Shown here: one piece after another, positions 1-5,315 of the stretch
Position numbering within the stretch: position 1 is the stretch's first letter
Layout of the letters: each line of letters begins with the position of its first letter
NCBI GenBank assembly: GCA_030670605.1
Contig: DAOVBK010000125.1
Coordinates: forward strand, 1-5,315
Direction: 5' to 3'
Length of the DNA: 5,315 bases
Source: Candidatus Stahliibacteriota bacterium
GTDB taxonomy: Bacteria > Hydrothermota > Tepidihabitantia > SM23-42
Notes under the pieces: model-generated
Databases searched by the model: none
What the model was told of the DNA's origin: nothing
The model's input: the letters and a program-made list of their open reading frames with translations, nothing else
Translations under genes and position numbers: made by a program

Positions 1-38
1 GCGGAAAATATCAAAAAACCTCTCGACCTCTCACAGAA

Positions 39-62
39 TTCGAGACTTGCAGTAAGCTCGAA
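39..62. repeat. Small imperfect hairpin
   Basis: TTCGAG at 39-44 pairs with CTCGAA at 57-62, and CTT at 46-48 pairs with AAG at 54-56, leaving one bulged A (45) and a five-base loop. No T-run follows on either strand, so a terminator role is unlikely. Function unknown. Confidence 0.4.
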
Positions 63-77
63 CAGTAAAAATATGTC

Positions 78-117
78 CTCTCCCTGTAGATGCCTGTCCG
101 CCTTAGGCGGAGGAGAG
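78..117. repeat. Two-tier palindromic element (REP-like)
   Basis: The inner stem TCCGCC (97-102) and GGCGGA (106-111) closes over a TTA loop. The outer stem CTCTCC (78-83) pairs with GGAGAG (112-117). All the unpaired bases (84-96) lie on the 5' side. The layout (outer stem, large 5' bulge, GC-rich inner stem, three-base loop) is the same as in the element at 280-325. That suggests related extragenic palindromes rather than two unrelated hairpins. Confidence 0.55.
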
Positions 118-229
118 AACAAAGATGAGGGTGTTCGTCCCCTTGTCTCCCAATCTCCTGGTCTCTTTGTCACAATGACGGGTACGGATGCTGGAAAAGG
201 GAACATGCCCCGTTTGAGACCATATTGCT

Positions 230-268
230 TAACGTTACAAAATCTGCCGTGCAGTTTTTGTAACGTTA
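230..268. repeat. Perfect 13-bp inverted repeat forming a long hairpin
   Basis: The 13 bases at 230-242 (TAACGTTACAAAA) are the exact reverse complement of 256-268. The 13-base spacer contains a further small stem, CTGC (244-247) with GCAG (251-254), over a CGT loop. Together they make a nearly continuous hairpin of 17 pairs with one T-T mismatch. Each arm ends in the self-complementary octamer TAACGTTA. No T-run follows, so this is not a typical terminator. It could be a miniature mobile-element remnant or an RNA processing structure. Confidence 0.6.
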
Positions 269-279
269 TTACTTGGATT

Positions 280-325
280 ATTGCGAGATTGCCGCGTCGT
301 CCTGCCTTGCAGGACTCCTCGCAAT
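280..325. repeat. Palindromic extragenic repeat (ATTGCGAG type)
   Basis: The outer stem ATTGCGAG (280-287) pairs perfectly with CTCGCAAT (318-325). The inner stem GTCCTGC (299-305) pairs with GCAGGAC (309-315) over a CTT loop, with unpaired bases mainly on the 5' side (288-298). The flanking words (ATTGCGAGATTGC and CTCGCAATGACGA) resemble the abundant dispersed palindromes found between genes in many environmental bacterial genomes. I know that resemblance from memory and did not search for it. A near-copy of one end, TCACAATGACG, occurs at 170-180. The element lies about 48 bp beyond the stop of the leftward operon and could stabilise the 3' end of its mRNA. Confidence 0.65.
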
Positions 326-347
326 GACGAGTCGTGACTCTAATTCT

Positions 348-377
348 ACGATTTACGATTAACGAGTACGAACTACG
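348..377. repeat. Degenerate heptamer tandem array
   Basis: ACG recurs at 348, 355, 362, 368 and 375, giving units ACGATTT, ACGATTA, ACGAGT and ACGAACT followed by a partial ACG. Three spacings are 7 nt and one is 6 nt. The array overlaps the last codon and stop (373-378) of the PflX-family gene, so its TAG stop is part of a repeat unit. The array is short and imperfect, so chance is possible. Confidence 0.45.
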
Positions 378-1311
378 TTTCCCGCAGTTCGTCGGTCCAC
401 TCAGGAACGATTTCGCGGACAATGGTGTCCATGGTCTGCCTAAAACCTTCAACAAGACCACATCGCTCCAGCTCGGCAAGGGCATCACGGTACTCTCGTG
501 CGGTAATGCGGCGATTTATCTCTGGATAGTTGTGTGCCTTGTGGGTTGGATAGTACTGTGCCATGACATTGACAACGGTGGTTTCGGAAAGTTCTTTGCG
601 GATAAATTCAAAGCATGCTTTGCTACCGGCAATATTTTCAGGCATAACAAGATGCCGGATCAAGAGCCCGCGCTGCGCAATACCGTGGTCGAGAACGAGG
701 TCACCAACTTGCCGGTGCATTTCCTTGAGTGCTTTTCGCACAACGTCCCAGTAATGCGGTGCATCTGAATATTTCTTGGCACACCCATCATCAGCGTACT
801 TGATGTCCGGCATGTAGATATCAACAATCCCTTCAAGTAGTTTCAGTGTTTCAACCGATTCATAACCACCACAGTTGTACACGATGGGAACATGCAAGCC
901 TTCGTCTTGTGCAATGCGTAACGCCTCAACGATCTGCGGAATCCAGGGCGTCGGTGTAACGAAATTGATGTTGTGACAGCCGAGCGCCTGCAAACGGAGC
1001 ATCATGCGGCTGCATTCTTGAAGTGTCGTTTCATGCCCCATGCCGCGCTGACTGATCTCATAATTCTGACAGTAGACACAATGTAGATTGCAATGTGCCA
1101 GAAAAATCGTACCTGAGCCGTGCCTGCCAACAAGCGGTGGCTCTTCGCCAAAGTGCTGATGGTATGACGAGATTGTAAGTATCGATCCTGCATTGCAGCT
1201 CCCGACCTCACCGTGCAATCTATCAACATGACACTCACGCGGGCAGAGCCGGCACGGCGATAGCATGGCGTCCAGTTTGTTAACCAACGCCGAGGTGATT
1301 GTTTTTGTCAT
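373..1311 (-). CDS. PflX-family radical SAM protein (COG1313-like)
   Basis: A 312-residue protein related to pyruvate formate-lyase activating enzymes but of the PflX type, whose substrate is unknown. Near the N-terminus is the family's cysteine cluster, C20-x2-C23-PR-x-C27 with C39. It is followed by an HFGEEPPL segment (53-60) and the radical SAM iron-sulfur motif C74-x3-C78-x2-C81. Other family signatures are the VTPTPWIPQ strand (118-126), the YNCGGYES segment (145-152) and the DIYMPDIKY strand (164-172). The length is normal for the family. I chose the ATG at 1311 because it overlaps the hypD stop as ATGA and puts the protein start where relatives begin. An in-frame ATG at 1407 would add 32 residues lying inside hypD. 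No Shine-Dalgarno is visible, so translation is probably coupled to hypD. The enzyme should cleave S-adenosylmethionine to start a radical reaction, and its target cannot be deduced here. Confidence 0.9.
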   Translation of the reverse strand: MTKTITSALVNKLDAMLSPCRLCPRECHVDRLHGEVGSCNAGSILTISSYHQHFGEEPPLVGRHGSGTIFLAHCNLHCVYCQNYEISQRGMGHETTLQECSRMMLRLQALGCHNINFVTPTPWIPQIVEALRIAQDEGLHVPIVYNCGGYESVETLKLLEGIVDIYMPDIKYADDGCAKKYSDAPHYWDVVRKALKEMHRQVGDLVLDHGIAQRGLLIRHLVMPENIAGSKACFEFIRKELSETTVVNVMAQYYPTHKAHNYPEINRRITAREYRDALAELERCGLVEGFRQTMDTIVREIVPEWTDELRET

Positions 1312-2366
1312 TTGGTAGTGTGAGGTGGTGCGCCGTATTTGTAGTATGCTGCGCATGACCCTTCTGATGACACCATGCAGGGTCCAACCGGCGTAAGCGG
1401 TGTACACTGTGTACCGAATAGTTTACAGTCAACTGGGGAATTCAAGCCGAGCAAGACCTTACCACAGATGCACCCTTTCGGCTCAACCGGTTCGGGAACA
1501 TCGACGGAAAATCTCTTGGTTGCATCGAACTGCTTAAATACCTTGTTGAATGCAAGACCGGATTTCTTGATCATACCGATGCCGCGCCAGCGTGCATCAG
1601 CGGCATGAAATACGTCGTAAAGAATCTCGAGGGCCTTTTTGTTACCTTCTGGCTTTACCACTTTCCTGTACTCAATATCGATGCTCGGCGTGTTTTGAGC
1701 GATTTGTCGTACAAGGCTAAGAATACCCTGCAGGATATCAATGGGTTCAAACCCTGTGACACACCCTGGTAGCTTATATTGTTGCGCAAGGAATTTGTAC
1801 GGTTCTGACCCGATGATCGTCGACACATGACCCGGCAGGAGAAATCCATGCACATTGATCTTGGGTGACCGAGCAATGAAATCGAGTGCCGGTGGTATCA
1901 ACTTGAATGCCGGTACAACAAAGAAATTGCTGACCCCCCGTTCTTGTGCTAACACGACGGTTGCCGCAACTGTTGGCGATGTTGTTTCAAAACCAACACC
2001 GACAAAAACAATATTCTTGTCGGGAGATTCCTGCGCCGCGGTCAAAGCATCCAGTGGTGAATAGACAATCTTTGGCGCGACCTGTTCCAGGGTGGATTCT
2101 GTTCCGGGAACCCGCACCATATCGCCAAAAGTCGTAATAACAACATCTTCGTGTTGTGCCAGCGCGATCACGTAATCAATAGTCTCTTGCGGTGTAACGC
2201 ACACTGGACACCCAGGACCACTGAGAAGTTTCACATTCTCGGGCACCATACCCCTGATCCCAGAACGTGCAATTGCCATGGTGTGTGTGCCGCAGACTTC
2301 CATAAGATTGACGTCTGCGTTGAACCGGGATATCGCGCGGATTATCTCTTGAGCAATATGTCTCAT
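1308..2366 (-). CDS. hypD: Hydrogenase maturation protein HypD
   Basis: A 352-residue iron-sulfur protein which, with HypC, forms the cytoplasmic scaffold where the Fe(CN)2CO group of [NiFe]-hydrogenases is assembled before transfer to the large subunit. All hallmark motifs are present: MEVCGTHT (C25), GPGCPVC (C53, C56), TFGDMVRVPGT (79-89), GFETTSPT (125-132), LPGHVS (177-182), GFEPIDIL (205-212) and the C-terminal cysteine-rich [4Fe-4S] region (C299, C301, C314, C321, C330, C338) ending in the VSSEGSCAAYY signature. The three N-terminal cysteines keep the spacing of E. coli HypD C41, C69 and C72, but the protein starts 16 residues later. An in-frame TAG lies 9 nt upstream of the ATG, so no longer start exists. 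The gene follows the cyclase after 22 nt, has no visible Shine-Dalgarno and overlaps the radical SAM gene by 4 nt. hypC, hypE, hypF, hypA and hypB are not in the window. Confidence 0.97.
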   Translation of the reverse strand: MRHIAQEIIRAISRFNADVNLMEVCGTHTMAIARSGIRGMVPENVKLLSGPGCPVCVTPQETIDYVIALAQHEDVVITTFGDMVRVPGTESTLEQVAPKIVYSPLDALTAAQESPDKNIVFVGVGFETTSPTVAATVVLAQERGVSNFFVVPAFKLIPPALDFIARSPKINVHGFLLPGHVSTIIGSEPYKFLAQQYKLPGCVTGFEPIDILQGILSLVRQIAQNTPSIDIEYRKVVKPEGNKKALEILYDVFHAADARWRGIGMIKKSGLAFNKVFKQFDATKRFSVDVPEPVEPKGCICGKVLLGLNSPVDCKLFGTQCTPLTPVGPCMVSSEGSCAAYYKYGAPPHTTK

Positions 2367-2388
2367 GGAATTGTGCTACAAAAGGAAA

Positions 2389-3597
2389 TTAAATTTTCTC
2401 AACCCTCGGCTGATACGTCTTGACGATGTTCTTACCAGCATCCTTTGCATCGTATAGTGCGGAATCTGCTGATTTGATGAGGTCTTTCGTATTCATACCA
2501 TCATCAGGGAACGATGCAATGCCAGCAGAAAAGGTCACATTGATCTTGTCGGTGCCGCGGGTGAAATCATATGTTTCAAGGCTATGACGCAAATCGTCAA
2601 CAACCTTAGCGACATCGCCTTTACTCATTTCTGGACACATGACAATGAACTCATCGCCACCATAACGGGCAATCGTATCCGTCGTGTCAAAATGCTTTCT
2701 GAATATGCGCGCCGTTTGAACGAGTAGCTGGTCTCCTGCCTGATGCCCATACGTATCATTATATAATTTGAAATTGTCGAGATCGATAATTGTTACAGAT
2801 AATACGTGCTGAAATCGTTTCGCACGATTGAGCTCGTCGGCCAACACCTCCTTGAAGTAACCGATGTTGAACAGCTCTGTCAGTGGATCTGTTTGTGCAG
2901 TATACGTGATGTCAGCGAAACTCTGCGTATTGTTCAGTGCAACACCGACAATACTGGAGACGACACCGATCAGGTTTCTTTCCCGTTCAGTCATATCACC
3001 CTTACGCGTAATCGCAATGACGCCAAAACTTTTGTTTTGATAGAACAGCGGGAAGCAAACAGTCGGACTGAAAACAGGATACGGTTCCTTAATGTTGAGT
3101 ACTCTGGACTCCCGTTCGCCGATCGGTAGTTTCTTCTCAAAACAGACACCGGCCTTGCCCTTTCGTTCTCCATTGTCGAGTTCGTATACGAGTTTCGGGA
3201 TCCAGTCGTCCTGTAAGCCGCGCTGGTCAACGATGGTCAATCGTCGTGCTCGATTATCAGCAAGCAGTATTGCGATTTCCTCAGCATGCAGGTACTCGAC
3301 GAGAAGACTTGTGGTTTCTCGTGCGATTTCCTTCGGGTTGAGCCGTGACGTGAGGCGTATCATCGAGGCAAAGAGAATCTTATCCATTGAAATAATGCGT
3401 TTGAGTTCATCTTGCAGGCGAATATTCTCTTTACGCTGCCGGTCGAGTTCATCCGTCATAATCTCAAGTTGGTTCAAAGCCTTTGTTTTCCTAAGCGAAC
3501 CGAGCAACACCGAAATCAGAGTAACCATAATGGTCACAATCATAAGCCCGAGAACGACATTGACAACATAGCCTGTTGGTATCTCAACGTTACCCAT
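2389..3597 (-). CDS. Membrane-anchored GAF-GGDEF diguanylate cyclase
   Basis: A 402-residue protein predicted to make cyclic di-GMP from two GTP at the inner face of the membrane. A hydrophobic segment at about 10-35 is followed by basic residues (R36, K37) and a charged coiled coil at about 38-70. Next comes a GAF-like sensor domain (about 75-225) and a GGDEF domain from about 236 (TDPLTELFN) to the end. Catalytic features are intact: D272 in DLDNFK, NDTYGH (280-285) and GGDEF (313-317). The inhibitory I-site RxxD expected just upstream reads DTTD (304-307), so its arginine is missing and feedback inhibition by c-di-GMP is probably weak or absent. I chose the ATG at 3597 because a promoter lies immediately upstream and predicts transcription starting at this codon. 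In-frame ATG (3636) and TTG (3642) codons further upstream fall inside the promoter. It is the first gene of a leftward operon with hypD and the radical SAM gene. Confidence 0.9.
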   Translation of the reverse strand: MGNVEIPTGYVVNVVLGLMIVTIMVTLISVLLGSLRKTKALNQLEIMTDELDRQRKENIRLQDELKRIISMDKILFASMIRLTSRLNPKEIARETTSLLVEYLHAEEIAILLADNRARRLTIVDQRGLQDDWIPKLVYELDNGERKGKAGVCFEKKLPIGERESRVLNIKEPYPVFSPTVCFPLFYQNKSFGVIAITRKGDMTERERNLIGVVSSIVGVALNNTQSFADITYTAQTDPLTELFNIGYFKEVLADELNRAKRFQHVLSVTIIDLDNFKLYNDTYGHQAGDQLLVQTARIFRKHFDTTDTIARYGGDEFIVMCPEMSKGDVAKVVDDLRHSLETYDFTRGTDKINVTFSAGIASFPDDGMNTKDLIKSADSALYDAKDAGKNIVKTYQPRVEKI

Positions 3598-3602
3598 ACT
3601 TA

Positions 3603-3630
3603 ATTGTATTGAATATCCGTTTTCTGTCAA
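3603..3630 (-). promoter_or_regulatory. Sigma-70-type promoter of the cyclase-hypD-pflX operon
   Basis: Read leftward, TTGACA (3630-3625) is separated by 16 bp from TACAAT (3608-3603). That is a perfect -35 box and a -10 box with one mismatch to consensus. Five bases later comes the ATG at 3597, which would place transcription start at or within a base or two of the start codon. The mRNA would then be leaderless. Confidence 0.7.
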
Positions 3631-3641
3631 GAACATTGACA
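3625..3641. promoter_or_regulatory. Inverted repeat formed by two back-to-back -35 boxes
   Basis: TGTCAA (3625-3630) and TTGACA (3636-3641) are exact inverted copies separated by GAACA. Each is the -35 box of a promoter pointing away from the other. The symmetry may simply reflect two strong promoters, or it could also be an operator for a dimeric regulator. It does not extend beyond the hexamers, which favours the first reading. Confidence 0.6.
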
Positions 3642-3663
3642 ACAGTATGGACGACTATATAAT
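3636..3663 (+). promoter_or_regulatory. Sigma-70-type promoter of the DppA-like gene
   Basis: TTGACA (3636-3641), 16 bp spacer, TATAAT (3658-3663): both hexamers match consensus exactly. The ATG of the peptidase gene begins after five further bases (CACAA) at 3669, where transcription should start, so a leaderless mRNA is predicted. The geometry matches the leftward promoter base for base. Confidence 0.75.
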
Positions 3664-3668
3664 CACAA

Positions 3669-4523
3669 ATGCCTCAGAAATTCAGCGTTTTTATCTCTTT
3701 TGATTTGGAAGGAATAAGTGGTATTTCGTCATGGAAAGAGGTGCAAAAAAATGCAACGGCTCTCAGGGAGGCGCGCGAAAATGCAACCGAAGAGATAAAC
3801 GCGGCGATCAGAGGTATCTCTCAAGCCACACAGATCAAAGAAATTGTTGTTTGTGATGCACACGCGTCAGGCGAAAACCTGATCATTGGCAAACTAGAGA
3901 AAGGGGTCACTGTTGTCAAAGGAACACCACGACCCTACTACATGGTCGAAGGCATATGCAGTGACTATGATGTGCTATTCTGCATTGGGTATCATGCGAT
4001 GGCAGGAACACACAAGGCTGGCATGGACCATACCTATTCTGGCTCAAGCGTCTACGGGATTAAAATCAATGGAACCTATGTTGGTGAAACAGCAATCAAT
4101 GCAGCAGTCGCTGGCTACTATGGTGTACCAGTCGGACTGGTGACGGGCGATGACTGTCTCGTCAAAGAAGTGAAAAAATTCTTTGGTCAGAGTGTCGAAA
4201 CAGTCACTACGAAATATGGCATTTCACGTTTTTCCGCACAGTGCCGGCATCCGCGCGATGTGCAAAAAGAAATCGAAACAAAGGCGGCGAAAGCAATAAA
4301 GAAAACAACGCGTTTGAAGCCGTTCACGTTTCGCCCACCGGTGCGCGCTGAATTTGAATTGTCAAATACTCTGATCGCTGACTATGCCGAGCTGATACCG
4401 GGAATAAAGCGCACAGCAGCACGGAGCCTTGTCTACAAAGCAAGTGATATACTTGAATTCTACCGTATCCTCAGGCTTGTCTGCAGTCTCGGAGCACTTG
4501 CGCAACACGGGTTTTCTTCGTAA
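3669..4523 (+). CDS. M55 family D-aminopeptidase, DppA-like
   Basis: A 284-residue predicted zinc peptidase of the DppA family. The characterised member, Bacillus subtilis DppA, is a decameric enzyme that removes N-terminal D-amino acids, such as D-Ala, from short peptides. Metal-ligand motifs are all recognisable: SFDLEGISG (D12, E14), CDAHASGENL (H65), GYHAMAGT (H109), DHTYSG (H121, the likely conserved catalytic histidine) and VGETAINA (E140). The GLVTGDD strand and a C-terminal RPPVRAEFEL region also fit the family, and the length is usual. There is no signal peptide, so it should be cytoplasmic. The ATG is fixed by the conserved N-terminal strand and by the promoter ending 5 nt upstream. 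No Shine-Dalgarno is visible. A role in recycling cell-wall D-peptides or using D-dipeptides is plausible, but no transporter or peptidoglycan gene is seen alongside. It diverges from the cyclase operon and converges on the next gene. Confidence 0.93.
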   Translation: MPQKFSVFISFDLEGISGISSWKEVQKNATALREARENATEEINAAIRGISQATQIKEIVVCDAHASGENLIIGKLEKGVTVVKGTPRPYYMVEGICSDYDVLFCIGYHAMAGTHKAGMDHTYSGSSVYGIKINGTYVGETAINAAVAGYYGVPVGLVTGDDCLVKEVKKFFGQSVETVTTKYGISRFSAQCRHPRDVQKEIETKAAKAIKKTTRLKPFTFRPPVRAEFELSNTLIADYAELIPGIKRTAARSLVYKASDILEFYRILRLVCSLGALAQHGFSS

Positions 4524-4537
4524 CCCGGTCAGTACTG

Positions 4538-5315
4538 TTAGTACGGCGGTTTTAGTTCAAACTCGCTAATTGCCGTCCGCTCCTTACCGCTTAAGATGTC
4601 CTTTACCCGCATCGTAATAATGTAGTGACCTGGAGCTAAGTCCATCGGGTGGTACTCTGCTGCAAGAAATGCAATATCACCTGGCTCGACGTAATCCCTA
4701 ATCATCACATCGACTACTTCCCGGCGCATCTTCTCTTTGTTCGTTACTTCATATGTCGTACTCAGCTGATGTAAACCGTTTTTTGTCTCCAGGTTATATA
4801 CCTCTGCATAGAAATAAAACGGTTGGAAGACAGGGACAACTGTTTCGGTCAGAGGAATAACACGACCCACTGGTTTATGGAATTTCTCATGGGTAAACGC
4901 ATCATCAATGAGTTTTGCCGGCACAAGATCACTTATTTCTTTGGCATCATCTTGATAATCAACAAAACTAACCACTGTTTCCCGCGTCCCAATTTTTTTG
5001 TTCGTCATATCAACAAGTTCTATTTCGCAGCGATACTGATCAGGTTTGAGCCAGAAATTAACCTCATCAAAGAATGTCCCTGATGCGTTCCCCTGAGGCA
5101 CGAGCAGATCATTCTGTTCTCCAATAAGGCTATCATACATATCCCGCACCCGAACCGTACGGATCAAGCGGAGACCGGTTGTGTCCTCAACATCGAACGT
5201 GATATATATCTCAAGACGGGTCAGGTTTCTGCGTTGTCTAAATCGACCGATGCCGATTTTGAAGTCGAGCGGTGGGGTATCAGGGAATACATCAACCGTG
5301 GTATCTCCTTCTATT
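4538..5315 (-). CDS. Beta-sandwich protein resembling GWxTD-protein N-terminal part (5' end outside window)
   Basis: The reading frame is open from the stop at 4538-4540 to the window edge, giving 258 visible residues without a start. An internal TTG at 5167 is not a credible start, since the frame continues upstream with similar beta-rich sequence (RLEIYITFDVED). The protein is made of alternating short strands. A segment ISDLVPAKLIDD near visible residue 127-138, followed by QPFYFYAEVYNLE (164-176) and a C-terminal APGHYIITMRVKDILSGKE-type strand pair, resembles the extracytoplasmic beta-sandwich region of GWxTD-domain proteins. The GWxTD domain itself is not present downstream of it, because the protein ends in KPPY. 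No signal peptide can be judged because the N-terminus is missing. Function is unknown; secreted or periplasmic location is an inference from the fold type. It ends 14 nt from the peptidase stop in convergent orientation. Confidence 0.75.
   Translation of the reverse strand, partial: IEGDTTVDVFPDTPPLDFKIGIGRFRQRRNLTRLEIYITFDVEDTTGLRLIRTVRVRDMYDSLIGEQNDLLVPQGNASGTFFDEVNFWLKPDQYRCEIELVDMTNKKIGTRETVVSFVDYQDDAKEISDLVPAKLIDDAFTHEKFHKPVGRVIPLTETVVPVFQPFYFYAEVYNLETKNGLHQLSTTYEVTNKEKMRREVVDVMIRDYVEPGDIAFLAAEYHPMDLAPGHYIITMRVKDILSGKERTAISEFELKPPY

Larger units (their letters stand above)
1..372. other. Gene-free intergenic stretch with clustered palindromes
   Basis: This stretch lies downstream of the leftward operon and carries no open frame with recognisable protein features. 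The one sizeable frame on the plus strand (73-327, 84 codons) is rich in Cys, Pro, Arg and Leu, has no ribosome binding site and runs straight through three hairpins, so it is treated as chance. What can be seen is a series of inverted repeats (39-62, 78-117, 230-268, 280-325), a wide-spaced 7-bp inverted repeat (159-165 with 216-222), a small hairpin GTCA-CAA-TGAC (169-179) and a degenerate heptamer array (348-377). None of the hairpins is followed by a T-run on either strand that would make it a good intrinsic terminator. The region is best read as a nest of palindromic extragenic repeats. A structured small RNA cannot be excluded. Confidence 0.6.

Noticed and set aside
73..327. 84-codon plus-strand open frame in the left spacer
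   Set aside because: It spans three hairpins, has no ribosome binding site or leaderless promoter and an unlikely composition; chance frame.
334..768. Plus-strand 144-codon frame opposite the PflX-family gene, and similar antisense frames across hypD and the cyclase
   Set aside because: They are shadows of strongly conserved genes on the other strand and show no protein motifs.
1309..1407. Longer start for the PflX-family gene (ATG at 1407)
   Set aside because: The extra 32 residues lie in hypD coding sequence and do not resemble the family. The ATGA overlap start at 1311 fits both operon logic and homologue length.
2364..2391. Separate promoter for hypD in the 22-nt gap and end of the cyclase gene
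   Set aside because: A TTGAGA is present but no -10-like hexamer lies at 16-18 bp from it; co-transcription is simpler.
3598..3642. Upstream in-frame starts (ATG 3636, TTG 3642) for the cyclase
   Set aside because: They overlap the -35 and -10 boxes of its own promoter, so a transcript from that promoter would not contain them.
4524..4553. Possible bidirectional terminator between the convergent genes
   Set aside because: Only GTAC-TGTTA-GTAC plus three weak outer pairs can form, with an internal loop and just four T's following; too weak to call.
1..5315. CRISPR array, tRNA, rRNA, insertion sequence or phage genes
   Set aside because: No regularly spaced repeats, cloverleaf, rRNA-like sequence, transposase motif or phage protein is visible on either strand.

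Overview
The window looks like a bacterial chromosome fragment, probably from an uncultivated lineage known mainly from metagenomes. Pointers to a WOR-3-like or other FCB-type bacterium are soft: a secreted-type beta-sandwich protein resembling the N-terminal part of GWxTD-domain proteins, palindromic extragenic repeats, a DppA-type peptidase and a HypD/PflX pair. No marker gene fixes the taxonomy. Base composition appears moderate and even, with no obvious foreign island.

Layout, left to right. Positions 1-372 hold no convincing gene. They contain several hairpins: 39-62, 78-117, 230-268 and 280-325, plus a weak long-range inverted repeat at 159-222. A degenerate ACGAnnT heptamer array at 348-377 runs into the stop codon of the next gene. 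Three genes then run leftward as one apparent operon. Its order of transcription is a membrane-anchored GAF-GGDEF diguanylate cyclase (3597-2389), hypD (2366-1308) and a PflX-family radical SAM protein (1311-373). The gap between the first two is 22 nt, and the last two overlap as ATGA. A DppA/M55 D-aminopeptidase gene (3669-4523) runs rightward from the same intergenic region. It converges, with 14 nt between stop codons, on a leftward gene whose 5' end lies outside the window (4538-5315).

The most striking structure is the divergent control region 3603-3663. Two near-consensus sigma-70-type promoters stand back to back (TTGACA-N16-TACAAT leftward, TTGACA-N16-TATAAT rightward). Their -35 boxes form a perfect inverted repeat separated by only 5 bp. 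In both directions an ATG follows the -10 hexamer after exactly 5 nt, which predicts leaderless mRNAs. No Shine-Dalgarno sequence is visible before any of the four starts in the window. The two polymerase sites should overlap, so the cyclase-hypD-pflX operon and the peptidase gene may be alternatives in expression.

Functionally, HypD is a core maturation factor for the Fe(CN)2CO group of [NiFe]-hydrogenases, PflX is a radical SAM protein of unknown substrate, and the cyclase would make c-di-GMP at the membrane. The common purpose of this trio is not evident. The linkage of c-di-GMP synthesis to hydrogenase maturation is an inference from gene order only.
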